This document shows, piece after piece, positions 25,899-34,814 of a stretch of 50,050 nt of DNA; the stretch's first letter is position 1, and each line of letters starts with the position of its first letter. Source of the DNA: Bacteroidota bacterium (GTDB lineage: Bacteria > Bacteroidota > Bacteroidia > Bacteroidales > SKPS01). The notes under the pieces were generated by a model. It did no database searches, had not been told where the DNA came from, and saw nothing but the letters and a program-made list of their open reading frames with translations. Made by a program: the position numbers and the translations under genes. The stretch covers positions 1 to 50,050 of the forward strand of contig JAKLII010000013.1 of the NCBI GenBank assembly GCA_022709695.1. The letters are read 5' to 3'.

Positions 25899-27443
25899 CT
25901 ATCGGACCTTCCTGAACAGCTTGTCCCAGCGGATCTTACCGTTTAGCCAGCCTTTGTTTTTATCCAGTGATGCCCAAACGAAGACAGCCTTGCCAACCAC
26001 ATGGTCCTCGGGTACAAATCCCCAGTAACGGCTGTCGAGTGAATTGTGACGGTTATCGCCCATCATCCAGTAGTAATTCATTTTAAAGGTATAATGGGTT
26101 GCCGGCTGATCATTCAGGTACACCTTCCCGTCACGGCTCTCAAGTTTGTTTCCTTCGTACACCACAATGGCTCTGCGGTACAGGGAGAGGTTCTGCGGTG
26201 TGAGTTCAATCCTGTCGCCGGCTTTGGGGATATACAACGGACCAAAGTTATCAAGGCTCCAGTGAAAATTGAGCGTGTCCTGCGGGAAGATGGCATTTCC
26301 GGGCTGCTGCGGATACATATCGATACTGCTGATGCCCGGGATTCTGGAGCTCCTGATTTTCTCAGCAATGGCTGGCGTGGTATGCACGATGTAACCGTGC
26401 ATAAACTGACCAATGTCGGTGATATTGTACTTCTCCCACAACTGGTCGAGATAGGCTGATCCATCCACGGTGATCATATAGCTGTACTGTACACCCTGAG
26501 GGGTAGCTGTCTTTACTCCATTGATATAGATCTCCCTGTTTTTGATTTCGAGGGTATCCCCTGCAATGGCAACGCAGCGCTTGATATAATTTTCGCGTTT
26601 GTCAACCGGACGGGCGATGATGCGGTCTCCAAACTGCTGGTAGAGCAGCTGGCGTCCCATCCCCGGCTGATATTCGGAGCCAAAACGCGCTTTGGCCATG
26701 ATCTCGGCATCCATCAGCGCAATATAATAGTTGGTGGCATCTTCCCCAAGGATTACGGTATCGCCTGAGGGATAGTTAAACACCACGGCATCTCCCCGTT
26801 TTACCTTGCCAAGGCCCCTGAAACGGTGGTAGGGCAGTTTAATGGCTTCGCTGTACGACTTGCCTCCGATCACCGGCATGGTATGATGGGTAAAGGGAAC
26901 GGTAAGCGGGGTATTGGGAGCCTTTGGTCCGTAGGCATACTTGCTTACAAACAGGAAATCGCCCACCAGCAGGGAACCTTCCATAGATGACGTGGGGATG
27001 GTATATGCCTCAATCAGAAAAGTTCTGATGATCAGAGCAGCTACAACCGCAAAAATGATGGCATCTGCCCATTCGCGGGCTTTGCTTTTCTTGAAGGGTG
27101 GAAGCTTGTCGGGATGGGTGTATGCTTCTTTGGTGGATAAGCCCAGGTACGGGATGTATGCGAAAGCCAGCAACACCGCCGCTCCCTGTTCCCACATCCT
27201 GTATTTCCTGAAGGTTTTGGCCGTTTCCACGAGCATCAGCATCACCATAAATACACTGATAAACGGAATGGCCAGAAAAACAAACCACCACACCGGCTTT
27301 TTAATGATGCGGAGCCATACATAGAGGTTATACACCGGAATCAGCACTGCCCATGAAGGTTTTCCGGCCTTTTTGAAAACGAACCACAGGCCTGCCAGTA
27401 TACCGGCGGCGTAAATCAGAAGTACAATAGTTGCAGAAAGCAT
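25899..27443 (-). CDS. lepB: Signal peptidase I
   Basis: It cleaves signal peptides of exported proteins at the inner membrane. The 514-residue product has extra N-terminal membrane helices (about 1-22, 33-72, 86-100) common in Bacteroidetes, then the S26 domain preceded by a helix (DAIIFAVVAALIIRTFLIEA). Catalytic Ser is in IPTSSMEGSL (S153) and the general-base Lys is in YIKRCVAIAGD (K288). Further boxes are GDFLFVSKYAYG, RGDAVVF and MMGDNRHNSLDSRYWGFVP near 470. It lies downstream of dapB in the conserved parAB-DUF5683-dapB-lepB order. Confidence 0.95.
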   Translation of the reverse strand: MLSATIVLLIYAAGILAGLWFVFKKAGKPSWAVLIPVYNLYVWLRIIKKPVWWFVFLAIPFISVFMVMLMLVETAKTFRKYRMWEQGAAVLLAFAYIPYLGLSTKEAYTHPDKLPPFKKSKAREWADAIIFAVVAALIIRTFLIEAYTIPTSSMEGSLLVGDFLFVSKYAYGPKAPNTPLTVPFTHHTMPVIGGKSYSEAIKLPYHRFRGLGKVKRGDAVVFNYPSGDTVILGEDATNYYIALMDAEIMAKARFGSEYQPGMGRQLLYQQFGDRIIARPVDKRENYIKRCVAIAGDTLEIKNREIYINGVKTATPQGVQYSYMITVDGSAYLDQLWEKYNITDIGQFMHGYIVHTTPAIAEKIRSSRIPGISSIDMYPQQPGNAIFPQDTLNFHWSLDNFGPLYIPKAGDRIELTPQNLSLYRRAIVVYEGNKLESRDGKVYLNDQPATHYTFKMNYYWMMGDNRHNSLDSRYWGFVPEDHVVGKAVFVWASLDKNKGWLNGKIRWDKLFRKVR

Positions 27444-27518
27444 AGTTTTAAGAATTGATGATGCAAAGAAACCGATTTATTCAGGGGGTGAGGCCTCTTC
27501 TCCGTTAAAAGTTGTTAA

Positions 27519-28250
27519 TCAGCAATGTGGGCTGTATAAAACATCCTCCATCGTGAAGATCCCTTTCCGTCCGGCGATCCATCGGGCAGCGGTAAGTGCC
27601 CCTTCTGCCAGACCGTTCCGGTTAAAAGCTTCATGCCGGATTTCGATCTGGTCCGACGGGCCATTGTACACTATGGAGTGGATACCGGCAACCTCCCCTT
27701 CACGTACAGAGGTTACCGGTATCATCTTTTCATCCTTTCCGGTGCCTGCTGTAATCCAACCCTGGTACTCCGGCAATTCCTTCAGCATGGAAGCGGCAAG
27801 TGTTTTGGCGGTGCCACTCGGGGCATCGAGTTTATGGATATGGTGCGTTTCAGACAGCGCCGGTTTGTATTCGGGATGGGAATTCATGAGTCTTGCCAGA
27901 AAGGCATTGAGGCTGAAAAAGAGGTTCATCCCAATGCTGAAATTGGATGAAACCAGCAGTGCAGAGCCATGGGCTTTCACCTCTTCTTCTACCCAGTTGC
28001 GCTCCTTCTCCCATCCGGTTGTGCCACATACCGTTGGTATCCCCATATCAGAGAGGCGGATCAGGTTTCCGGGTGCCACAGCAGGAAAGGTGAACTCTAC
28101 TGCTGCGTCACAGGTTTTCAGGAGGCTTCCCTTTGTCAGCCAATCATCCTCATTATCAACAACAACCTGCACCTGAAAGCCAAACCCTGAAGCCAGTTCT
28201 TCAATTTTCCGGCCCATTTTCCCATACCCTATGATTGCCAGATTCTTCAT
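27519..28250 (-). CDS. dapB: 4-hydroxy-tetrahydrodipicolinate reductase
   Basis: DapB uses NAD(P)H in the diaminopimelate/lysine pathway. The start MKNLAIIGYGKMGRKI gives the Rossmann nucleotide-binding loop. FTFPA and CGTTGW follow, and the catalytic His with substrate-binding Lys lies in ETHHIHKLDAPSGTAK near residue 140. I chose the ATG at 28248-28250, two bases after the DUF5683 stop; the longer frame overlaps that gene and adds unrelated residues. The 243-residue length is normal. It lies 75 bases upstream of lepB in a conserved cluster. Confidence 0.96.
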   Translation of the reverse strand: MKNLAIIGYGKMGRKIEELASGFGFQVQVVVDNEDDWLTKGSLLKTCDAAVEFTFPAVAPGNLIRLSDMGIPTVCGTTGWEKERNWVEEEVKAHGSALLVSSNFSIGMNLFFSLNAFLARLMNSHPEYKPALSETHHIHKLDAPSGTAKTLAASMLKELPEYQGWITAGTGKDEKMIPVTSVREGEVAGIHSIVYNGPSDQIEIRHEAFNRNGLAEGALTAARWIAGRKGIFTMEDVLYSPHC

Positions 28251-28252
28251 GA

Positions 28253-28867
28253 TCAATAAGGAATTGTAAGTTTGAATGAAAGCATGGCAACCGGCTGACC
28301 TGCACCTTTGGTACAGGAGGGCCTGTACCAAAGTGCCGGTGCAGCCTGCGCAACCATATCCCTTGATACCCTGAAATTATACAGATGCCCGTCGACGGTG
28401 GCATCAAGCACCTGCAACAGGTATACTGCCGTGGTAAGAATTACAGACAGCTCCAGATTCCGCCGGTAGCTGTCGCGGTATACCTTGAGTTGTTCCCCGT
28501 CCAGATAAGGGAAGTCATCGATTGTTGCCGGGTCATCATCATTGCGGTAAATGTATGCTTTCCGGAATTTTGAATAGTCGCTGTAATTGGTGTGGATCAG
28601 ATACCCTCCCACAGCCCCTGCCCCATAGATGAGCGGCATCTTCCAGTACTTTTTGTTGTAGAATTGCCCGGCACCCGGCAAACATGCCGACAGCAGGGCT
28701 GCTTTTCGCGGGGAATGCAGTGTATCGCGGTCCTTAGAGGCATAAGATGAAAACTCTTTGCTGAAAGCAATGCCGAACCGCTGTGAAGGAGCATAGGCCC
28801 CGGATCTGTCAGGGATCAGGCATCCTGTAAGGCAAACCCCGATCATCAGCCACCTGAAAAAATCCAT
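28253..28867 (-). CDS. DUF5683 family exported protein
   Basis: The 204-residue product has a hydrophobic N-terminus (MDFFRWLMIGVCLTGCL), possibly a signal or lipoprotein peptide. It is followed by the family hallmark SPRKAALLSACLPGAGQFYNKKYWKMPLIYGAGA (here in two runs), then LKVYRDSYRRNLELSVILTTAVYLLQVLDATVDGHL with a membrane-like helix. DUF5683 genes normally sit between parB and dapB in Bacteroidetes, as here. The function is not established; envelope association is inferred from the helices. Confidence 0.88.
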   Translation of the reverse strand: MDFFRWLMIGVCLTGCLIPDRSGAYAPSQRFGIAFSKEFSSYASKDRDTLHSPRKAALLSACLPGAGQFYNKKYWKMPLIYGAGAVGGYLIHTNYSDYSKFRKAYIYRNDDDPATIDDFPYLDGEQLKVYRDSYRRNLELSVILTTAVYLLQVLDATVDGHLYNFRVSRDMVAQAAPALWYRPSCTKGAGQPVAMLSFKLTIPY

Positions 28868-28869
28868 GA

Positions 28870-29772
28870 TCAGCGCTCTCTTTTGAGAATCCCCAGCAAA
28901 CGTTCAAAATCATCGTCTGATGCAAATGGGATGATGATCGTCCCTTTTCCTTTGTGGTTCCTTTTCAGTTCCACTTTTGCCTGAAAGGCTTCGGCCAGTT
29001 GCTGGCGTGCGGCAGAAAAGTGGTCGGGGATGAAGTTGATCTTTTTCCGGGGCCTGGGTTTTTCGGCACCCTGAACCTGGGAATCCCTGGCCATCTCTTC
29101 CACATCCCTTACCGACAGGTCATTCTCAATCACCTGCTGCAGGATACTGAGCTGAAGTTCTTTAAGTTCCACATTGATCAGGGCACGTGCATGCCCCATG
29201 GTGATCTGCCCGTCGCGCAGTGCAATCTGCAACTCGGCAGGCAGCTTTAACAGCCTTACATAGTTGGCGATGGTAGCCCTTTTTTGCCCCACATGTTCGC
29301 TGAGCTGCTCCTGGGTGAGGCTGCATTCGTCCATCAGGCGCTGGTAACTGATGGCCACTTCGATGGGATTGAGGTTGGCGCGCTGGATGTTTTCCACCAG
29401 CGCCATCTCGAGCATCTGATGGTCTTTTGCAATGCGGATAAAGGCAGGGATGGTCTGCAGGCCTGCCATCTGTGCAGCCCTGAAGCGGCGTTCGCCGGAG
29501 ATGAGCTGGTAGCGGCCGTTGTCGAGCCTGCGAACCGTAACGGGCTGAATAATGCCCTGACGGGTTATCGACTCAGCAAGCTCCTGCAGCGACTCAGCCT
29601 CAAAATCCTGACGTGGCTGATAAGGATTTGCTTCGATATGTTTCAGGGAGATACTTGCCACCGCTCCGGCCATATACCTGCCAGATTCCACATCCTTGTC
29701 AAGCAGGTCCGATTCCGGAGTCTCGAGCAGCGCACTCAGCCCCCGTCCCAGTCCCGATTTCTTTGCATTCAT
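28870..29772 (-). CDS. parB: Chromosome-partitioning protein ParB
   Basis: ParB is a CTPase clamp that loads at parS sites near the origin and helps chromosome segregation with ParA. Visible are an N-terminal tail (GLGRGLSALL), the ParB/Spo0J box (NPYQPRQDFE, SITRQGIIQPVTVRR, SGERRFRAAQMAGL) near 50-120, the conserved LVENIQRANLNPIE, an HTH region (LTQEQLSEHVGQKRATIANYVRLLKLP) shown here in part, and a C-terminal dimerisation region. Length is 300. Its ATG overlaps the parA stop (ATGA), so the pair is translationally coupled. No exact parS was searched for. Confidence 0.96.
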   Translation of the reverse strand: MNAKKSGLGRGLSALLETPESDLLDKDVESGRYMAGAVASISLKHIEANPYQPRQDFEAESLQELAESITRQGIIQPVTVRRLDNGRYQLISGERRFRAAQMAGLQTIPAFIRIAKDHQMLEMALVENIQRANLNPIEVAISYQRLMDECSLTQEQLSEHVGQKRATIANYVRLLKLPAELQIALRDGQITMGHARALINVELKELQLSILQQVIENDLSVRDVEEMARDSQVQGAEKPRPRKKINFIPDHFSAARQQLAEAFQAKVELKRNHKGKGTIIIPFASDDDFERLLGILKRER

Positions 29773-30572
29773 ACCTGATCCCCCCTTTGATTCATGATTT
29801 CAGGCACCTTCCCATTTCTGATCAGGATCTCCCTGGCCAGGTTCAGGTAATTAATAGCCCCTTTGCTCTCTATATCGTGCATAATGATCGTCTCCCCGAA
29901 ACTGGGCGCCTCGCTCAGCTTTGTGTTCCGGTGGATGATGGTGTCAAAAACCATCTGCCGGAAATGGGTGCGAACCTCATCCACCACCTGTTTCCCCAAC
30001 CGGAGGCGGCTGTCGTACATCGTAAGCAGGATCCCTTCAATTTCCAGGGTGGTGTTCAGGCGCGACTGCACAATCCTGATGGTGTTCAGCAACTTCCCCA
30101 GGCCTTCCAGGGCAAAATATTCACATTGAACCGGAATGATCACCGAATCGGCTGCGGTAAGGGCATTAACGGTGATGAGTCCGAGTGACGGTGAACAGTC
30201 GATCACAATGAATTCATAATCATCCCTAAGCCGCTCGGTAAGCCCGCGCATCATCTGCTCCCTGTCGGGCTCGTTGATCATTTCAATCTCGGCGCCCACC
30301 AGATCAATATGGGCCGGGATCAGGTCCATATTCGGCGTGGCTGTGTGGTGTATAATCTCCCTCGGATCGGCATTGCCAATCATACAGTCGTAAATACTGG
30401 CATTAACCACCTTCGGATTTTCCCCAACCCCTGATGTGGCATTGGCCTGTGGGTCGGCATCTATCAGCAATGTTTTAAATTCAAGTACTGCCAGAGCTGC
30501 ACATAAATTGATGGCAGTTGTGGTCTTCCCCACTCCACCCTTCTGATTGGCAATGGCTATCACCTTTCCCAT
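29769..30572 (-). CDS. parA: Chromosome-partitioning ATPase ParA (Soj type)
   Basis: The product starts MGKVIAIANQKGGVGKTTTA, the deviant Walker A of ParA/MinD ATPases. It continues with LLIDADPQANAT (Walker A'), DYEFIVIDCSPSLGLITVNAL (Walker B region) and IPVQCEYFALEGLG. The 267-residue size without an N-terminal HTH marks the chromosomal Soj type, not a plasmid ParA. It is followed by parB with overlapping codons and leads the conserved par-DUF5683-dapB-lepB block. Confidence 0.96.
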   Translation of the reverse strand: MGKVIAIANQKGGVGKTTTAINLCAALAVLEFKTLLIDADPQANATSGVGENPKVVNASIYDCMIGNADPREIIHHTATPNMDLIPAHIDLVGAEIEMINEPDREQMMRGLTERLRDDYEFIVIDCSPSLGLITVNALTAADSVIIPVQCEYFALEGLGKLLNTIRIVQSRLNTTLEIEGILLTMYDSRLRLGKQVVDEVRTHFRQMVFDTIIHRNTKLSEAPSFGETIIMHDIESKGAINYLNLAREILIRNGKVPEIMNQRGDQV

Positions 30573-30672
30573 ATCTCACTATCTCCTGATTTTTCAGTCC
30601 GGAGAACCCCCTGCTGATGGTGTATCCAACTACACAGGTGTACCGGCAATGGTTGTTACAAAGCCTGTCGTG

Positions 30673-31020
30673 TTAATCCCTGTGCGGGGCCGGCTCTTCA
30701 CCCCCGAGGTCATCAAAAAAAGTGTCAGCATCGTCGTCATAGCTCCTGGGAATCCGCTCTTCCACATGCTGCTCATTCCGGATATAGGAAATGGCATCAC
30801 TGAGCCCCTCCATGAACTTCTCAAAATCCTCCTTGTACAGGAAAAGCTTGTGCTTCTCGTACGAGAATTTTCCGTCGTCGTTCTGAAACCTGCGCTTGCT
30901 CTCGGTGATGGTCAGATAATAGTCATCACCCCTGGTCGATTTCACATCAAAGAAGTAGGTACGCTTCCCCGCACGCACTGCTTTCGAGTAAATTTCATTT
31001 CTTTCAAAACTATCTTCCAT
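30673..31020 (-). CDS. PUR-family nucleic-acid-binding protein (DUF3276)
   Basis: The 115-residue product begins MEDSFERNEIYSKAVRAGKR; I chose the ATG at 31018-31020 over one three codons upstream. The core RTYFFDVKSTRGDDYYLTITESKRRF followed by YEKHKLFLYKEDFEKFMEGLSDAISYI is the PUR-repeat pattern of DUF3276, as in BpuR of Borrelia, a small regulator binding single-stranded DNA or RNA. The C-terminus is acidic. It is divergent from nusB, with promoter boxes for both in the gap. The 100 bases between it and parA hold no gene. Confidence 0.9.
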   Translation of the reverse strand: MEDSFERNEIYSKAVRAGKRTYFFDVKSTRGDDYYLTITESKRRFQNDDGKFSYEKHKLFLYKEDFEKFMEGLSDAISYIRNEQHVEERIPRSYDDDADTFFDDLGGEEPAPHRD

Positions 31021-31059
31021 TATTCCCACAGTTGGTTTTTTGCCCTAAACATCAACAGG

Positions 31060-31067
31060 CAAATGTA
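31060..31067 (-). promoter_or_regulatory. -7 box (TACATTTG) for the DUF3276 gene
   Basis: An exact minus-strand TAnnTTTG match, 39 bases before the start. A TTG lies about 21 bases further upstream, the right spacing for a -33 element. Confidence 0.55.
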
Positions 31068-31135
31068 TGAAATATTTTTTTTGTGATACAACAGCAAGAG
31101 AAGTTAACAATTCGGGAACCTGTTTGTAAAATCGC

Positions 31136-31143
31136 TACCTTTG
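31136..31143 (+). promoter_or_regulatory. -7 box (TACCTTTG) for the nusB operon
   Basis: An exact TAnnTTTG match 31 bases before the nusB ATG. It should drive nusB and possibly the genes through coaE; a second box lies before the DUF1573 gene. Confidence 0.55.
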
Positions 31144-31174
31144 CAGCGCTAAGTTCTTATACCAACCGATTGAT

Positions 31175-32137
31175 ATGCTCACCAGAAGAGACATCAGGAT
31201 TAAAGTAATGCAGGCGCTTTACGCCTTCTATCTTTCTGAAAACAACAGGCCCGACCAGGGGGAAAAGCAGCTCGCAGATTCTCTTGAAAAAATCTATCAG
31301 CTCTATATCCGGCAGCTCTCCTTTTTGGATGAGGTTGTTAAGTTTGCCGAAAAGCGTATCGACGAGAACCGGCAGAAACTCCTCCCTACTCCCGAGGATC
31401 TGAACCCCAATACACGGTTTGTGGAAAATAAAATCATCGACTCCCTCCGTGCAAACCGTGATTATCAGAATTTTTCCGAAAAAATCAGGATCAACTGGTC
31501 GCTGCAGGAAGAGATGATCCGCAAGTTTTACAATGAGCTGCGGAGCACGGATGAATTCAGGAAGTATATGGAAAAAGCTTCCGTTACCTTTGATGATGAC
31601 CGGGAATTGCTGCTTTTTATGGTAAGGAACATGATGGTATCCTTCGAGATCCTTCAGTACCATTATGAGGAGATGAATATCCACTGGGTGGATGATTACG
31701 ACACGGTGCTGCAGATGCTGGAAAGAACCCTGAAGGGGTGGAAAGAGAAGCAGGACCCGACCACACACCTGCCTGCCTTGTACAAGCAGGTACTGGAAGG
31801 GGAAGATGACGATTACCGCTTCGCCATGGACCTGTTTAGAAAAGTGCTGCTTCATTCTTCAAAATATGATGCCATCATTGAAAAGAAAATCAGCAACTGG
31901 GAATTCGACCGGGTTGCCAAAGTGGATATCCTGCTCCTGAGAATGGCCGTATGCGAGTTCCTGGAGTTCCCCACCATCCCGGTGAAGGTAACCATCAATG
32001 AGTATATCGATATCTCCAAGATATTCAGTTCGCCCAAAAGCAAGCTTTTTATCAACGGCATGCTTGATAAGCTTGCGCTCCATTTCAGGGAAGAGGGCAC
32101 CCTGAAAAAGAGCGGAAGAGGTTTGATAGACAACTGA
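31175..32137 (+). CDS. nusB: Transcription antitermination factor NusB
   Basis: The product starts MLTRRDIRIKVMQALYAFYL, the Bacteroidetes NusB N-terminus (compare R-R-x-A-R-x-x-A-x-Q-x-LY). The C-terminal NusB domain near 215-310 is clear (YDAIIEKKISNWEFDRVAKVDILLLRMAVCEFLEF split by eye, and IPVKVTINEYIDISKIFSS). NusB with NusE binds boxA RNA to prevent early termination in rRNA operons. At 320 residues it is about twice the E. coli length, with a helical insert in the middle that is normal in this phylum. It begins the conserved nusB-DUF1573-yajC-ybbR-coaE block. Confidence 0.93.
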   Translation: MLTRRDIRIKVMQALYAFYLSENNRPDQGEKQLADSLEKIYQLYIRQLSFLDEVVKFAEKRIDENRQKLLPTPEDLNPNTRFVENKIIDSLRANRDYQNFSEKIRINWSLQEEMIRKFYNELRSTDEFRKYMEKASVTFDDDRELLLFMVRNMMVSFEILQYHYEEMNIHWVDDYDTVLQMLERTLKGWKEKQDPTTHLPALYKQVLEGEDDDYRFAMDLFRKVLLHSSKYDAIIEKKISNWEFDRVAKVDILLLRMAVCEFLEFPTIPVKVTINEYIDISKIFSSPKSKLFINGMLDKLALHFREEGTLKKSGRGLIDN

Positions 32138-32158
32138 CCGGACTATGGGAAAAACTGT

Positions 32159-32166
32159 TATCTTTG
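32159..32166 (+). promoter_or_regulatory. -7 box (TATCTTTG) before the DUF1573 gene
   Basis: An exact TAnnTTTG match 48 bases before the ATG at 32214, in the short gap after nusB. It suggests an internal promoter for the downstream part of the block. Confidence 0.45.
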
Positions 32167-32213
32167 GCACCTGTTTTCAACAGAATGTAAAACCTTAAGA
32201 TGTACGCTGAAAA

Positions 32214-32690
32214 ATGAATAGCAAACATCACGTTTCAACGATCCTGTGGTCTGTAATGATCATTCTGGTCATCCTCTCAGGTTCATGCAAACGGAACAGC
32301 AAAGACGGGAATTCCCTGCTTCCGTCGGATCTGATCACAAACCCCGGCAGCGGAGAGGAAGGCCGCAGCAGGATGCCTGAGATCTCTTTCGTAAAGACCG
32401 AACACGACTTCGGCACCATCAAGGAGGGGCAGAAGGTGTTCTGGAACTTCCGGTTTAAAAATACCGGCAATGCCGACCTTATCCTCAACCGGGTCAAGGC
32501 CGACTGCGGATGCACCGTTCCTGAGTACCCCAAAACACCGATTGCCCCGGGAGAGGAAGGGAAAATAAAGGTTACCTTCGACGCCAAAGGGAGAATGGGA
32601 ACCCAGGTAAAAAACGTAACCGTGCTCTCAAACAGCGAAAGATCAACCATCGTGCTTACCATCACGGCCCTTGTGGAAAAAAGTAATTGA
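32214..32690 (+). CDS. DUF1573-domain lipoprotein
   Basis: The 158-residue product has an SPII signal with lipobox LSGSC near residue 24. The mature part is one DUF1573 (ASH/MSP-like beta-sandwich) domain: EHDFGTIKEGQKVFWNFRF, NTGNADLILNRVKADCGCT, and GEEGKIKVTFDAKG. The DCGC motif is a family hallmark. It is presumably anchored in the envelope; the function is unknown. It overlaps no gene; yajC starts 27 bases after its stop. Confidence 0.9.
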   Translation: MNSKHHVSTILWSVMIILVILSGSCKRNSKDGNSLLPSDLITNPGSGEEGRSRMPEISFVKTEHDFGTIKEGQKVFWNFRFKNTGNADLILNRVKADCGCTVPEYPKTPIAPGEEGKIKVTFDAKGRMGTQVKNVTVLSNSERSTIVLTITALVEKSN

Positions 32691-32716
32691 TATCTATTCA
32701 TCTAATAACCAACAAC

Positions 32717-33052
32717 ATGAACCTATTATTCTTATTGCTCCAGGCAGCACAGCAGAAAAAACCGGGCGGCGGTTACGAAACCATTCTGATGTTTGCCCTT
32801 CTGATTGTGGTATTCTACTTTTTCTTTATCCGCCCGCAGACCAGGAAGAACAAAGAGATGCGCAAGTACCGCGAGTCGATCCAGAAAGGCGACAAAGTGG
32901 TTACCATCGGTGGAATTCATGGCAAAATCAATGAGATCAGGGAAACCACCTTTGTTCTGGAGATGATCGACAAGACCCATATTGAGGTTGAAAAATCGGC
33001 CATCACCAACGACTCGGCTGCCGGCCGGGAACAGATGGCGCAAAAGAAGTAA
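32717..33052 (+). CDS. yajC: Preprotein translocase subunit YajC
   Basis: This is a single-pass membrane protein that associates with SecDF to aid Sec export. From ATG 32717 the 111-residue product shows a transmembrane helix (ILMFALLIVVFYFFFI) directly followed by the family signature RPQTRKNKEMRKYRES, then GDKVVTIGGIHGKINEI and a hydrophilic tail. The upstream ATG at 32687 overlaps the DUF1573 gene stop and adds no family sequence. It lies within the conserved nusB-coaE block. Confidence 0.93.
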   Translation: MNLLFLLLQAAQQKKPGGGYETILMFALLIVVFYFFFIRPQTRKNKEMRKYRESIQKGDKVVTIGGIHGKINEIRETTFVLEMIDKTHIEVEKSAITNDSAAGREQMAQKK

Positions 33053-33076
33053 AAGGGTGCTTCGGCCATAGCTCTC

Positions 33077-34066
33077 ATGGGCTCCCCATCGGTACGCATC
33101 ACATCCAGAAGAATCCTGCTCTATATCAAACGGAATCGCAGGCAGGTGCTCAGTTTTCTGATGTTCCTGGCACTGAGTGCATTGCTGTGGTTCAGCATTA
33201 AGCTCAACCGGCAGTATGTGCATACGGTAACGTATGAAGTGAATTTCAACGGTATGGATGCACGGGATGAGATCGTAGCTTTGCAGCCACCGCTCATCAA
33301 GCTCGAAATCAACACCCACGGGTACGAGATCCTGTTTTTCCGTTTCTCCAGGACCCCGGTGGTAACCCTCGACCTCGACCAGACGATTCTTAGAGAGACC
33401 GCACAGCCGGGGGTCTTCTACCTCACGGCTCAATCGCTTGTGGCCAGGATTTCGAGTCAGCTTCCGCTTTCATCCTCGGTATTGTCCGTAAAGCCTGATA
33501 CGCTCTTTTTCAGGATCTCCAGGATTCAGTCGCGTATGGTGCCTGTAGTTCCCGTGCTTTCCTCCGGTTTTAAACCCGCCACTGACCTCCACGACACCCT
33601 GCATATTACACCCGACTCAGTGCTGATCAGCGGCGATGAGGCCCGTATAGGTCAAACCTCTTTCATCAAAACCTCCCCTGTAACCCTTCCAACTGGAGAG
33701 GGCGCATTCCGGGTAACAGCTGCCCTTATAAATCCGTACCCTGAACACCTCCGGCTGGAGACCGACCGGGTGGAGATTTCAGGGGCTGTATCGAAGTTCG
33801 TGGAAAAGAGTTTTATGGCACAGGTAATCACCTCCGATACCGTGATCACGGCAGGCGTATTGAAAAACCAGACGGTAGAGGTGCATTGCCAGATCCCGGC
33901 CGAAGAGATCTCCGTTTTCAATCCGCTGTCGGTTGAAGTAGTTGCCGCCAGGCTGGTGAAGGAGGGGAGTTCCCTTTTTGCCATTCTCGAAGCCCGTGGC
34001 CCTGCCTACGTAAAAAAAATCAGGCTGATACCGGAAAGGATCCTGGTGGAACCCGTTTCCGATTAG
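33077..34066 (+). CDS. YbbR-like domain protein
   Basis: The 329-residue product has one N-terminal membrane helix (VLSFLMFLALSALLWFSI), then repeated YbbR-type beta domains in the periplasm (YEVNFNGM, VVTLDLDQTILRE, SRMVPVVPVLSSGFKPA, PDSVLISGDEARI, DRVEISGAV, QTVEVHCQIPA). YbbR domains in CdaR regulate the diadenylate cyclase in Firmicutes; in Bacteroidetes the role is not established. It lies between yajC and coaE, a conserved order. Confidence 0.88.
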   Translation: MGSPSVRITSRRILLYIKRNRRQVLSFLMFLALSALLWFSIKLNRQYVHTVTYEVNFNGMDARDEIVALQPPLIKLEINTHGYEILFFRFSRTPVVTLDLDQTILRETAQPGVFYLTAQSLVARISSQLPLSSSVLSVKPDTLFFRISRIQSRMVPVVPVLSSGFKPATDLHDTLHITPDSVLISGDEARIGQTSFIKTSPVTLPTGEGAFRVTAALINPYPEHLRLETDRVEISGAVSKFVEKSFMAQVITSDTVITAGVLKNQTVEVHCQIPAEEISVFNPLSVEVVAARLVKEGSSLFAILEARGPAYVKKIRLIPERILVEPVSD

Positions 34067-34101
34067 GGTCCGCAGCCAAAACCTCCTTCAAAGACCCGGG
34101 C

Positions 34102-34692
34102 ATGAAAACCATCGGAATCACAGGCAATATCGGATCGGGTAAAAGCTATGTGGCTGCCATTATTGAAAAAATGGGGTATCCGGTATATAAGGCTGATAAG
34201 GAAGCCAACAGGCTGATGCAGGATCCGGAGGTGATCATGCAGCTGGCAGACCGGTTTGGGATGGATATTTTAACCCCCGATGGCCTCCCCGACCGAAAAA
34301 AGATCGCTGCGCTGGTATTCAGCAACCCCGACATCCTGCAATGGCTCAACCGCCTGATCCACCCCAGGGTGATGCAGGACTGGCAAAAATGGCTCGGGAA
34401 GCATGCAACCTCCCCTTTATGTTTTATGGAATCGGCCATTCTCTTTGAACACGATCTGCATCAGCATTTCGATTTCATGGTGATGGTCACTGCTCCGGAA
34501 CCGATGAGAATCAGGCGGGTTATGGATCGCGACGGCGTGGATGCGGCTTCTGTACAACGAAGGATGGAACACCAATGGCCCGAAGAAAAGAAGGTGGCGA
34601 TGGCTGACTTTGTGGTTATGAATGATGATCATTCGATGCTGCTGCCACAGGTGGTTCAACTGATGAACTTTCTACAGAAGGAACCTGTCTGA
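34102..34692 (+). CDS. coaE: Dephospho-CoA kinase
   Basis: CoaE phosphorylates the ribose 3'-OH of dephospho-CoA, the last step of coenzyme A synthesis. The start MKTIGITGNIGSGKSYVAA carries the P-loop. KADKEANRL follows (substrate region), then LIHPRVMQDW and ESAILFEHDLHQHFDFMVMV. A lid-like arginine region (RRVMDRDGVDAASVQRRM) is also visible. The 196-residue length is normal. It is the last gene of its operon, and a terminator follows at 34766. Confidence 0.95.
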   Translation: MKTIGITGNIGSGKSYVAAIIEKMGYPVYKADKEANRLMQDPEVIMQLADRFGMDILTPDGLPDRKKIAALVFSNPDILQWLNRLIHPRVMQDWQKWLGKHATSPLCFMESAILFEHDLHQHFDFMVMVTAPEPMRIRRVMDRDGVDAASVQRRMEHQWPEEKKVAMADFVVMNDDHSMLLPQVVQLMNFLQKEPV

Positions 34693-34765
34693 GAAAAGAA
34701 TTGGCACCTTGATCCAGGCTTTATAAATCCGTAACCACTTCCCAGCCTCCAGACCAAAAAAAAAG

Positions 34766-34788
34766 AGGGCGCCATTTGAGTACGCCCT
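34766..34788. terminator. Bidirectional intrinsic terminator between coaE and the lipoprotein pseudogene
   Basis: AGGGCG and CGCCCT form a 6-bp stem over an 11-base loop. An A-run precedes it and a T-rich GCTTTTATT follows, so it can end transcription from both convergent sides. Confidence 0.75.
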
Positions 34789-34814
34789 GCTTTTATTGAA
34801 GAAAAACTTTCAGT

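Noticed and set aside
28870..30572. parAB as evidence of a plasmid
   Set aside because: ParA is the small Soj type, and the genes sit in the conserved chromosomal order with DUF5683, dapB and lepB.
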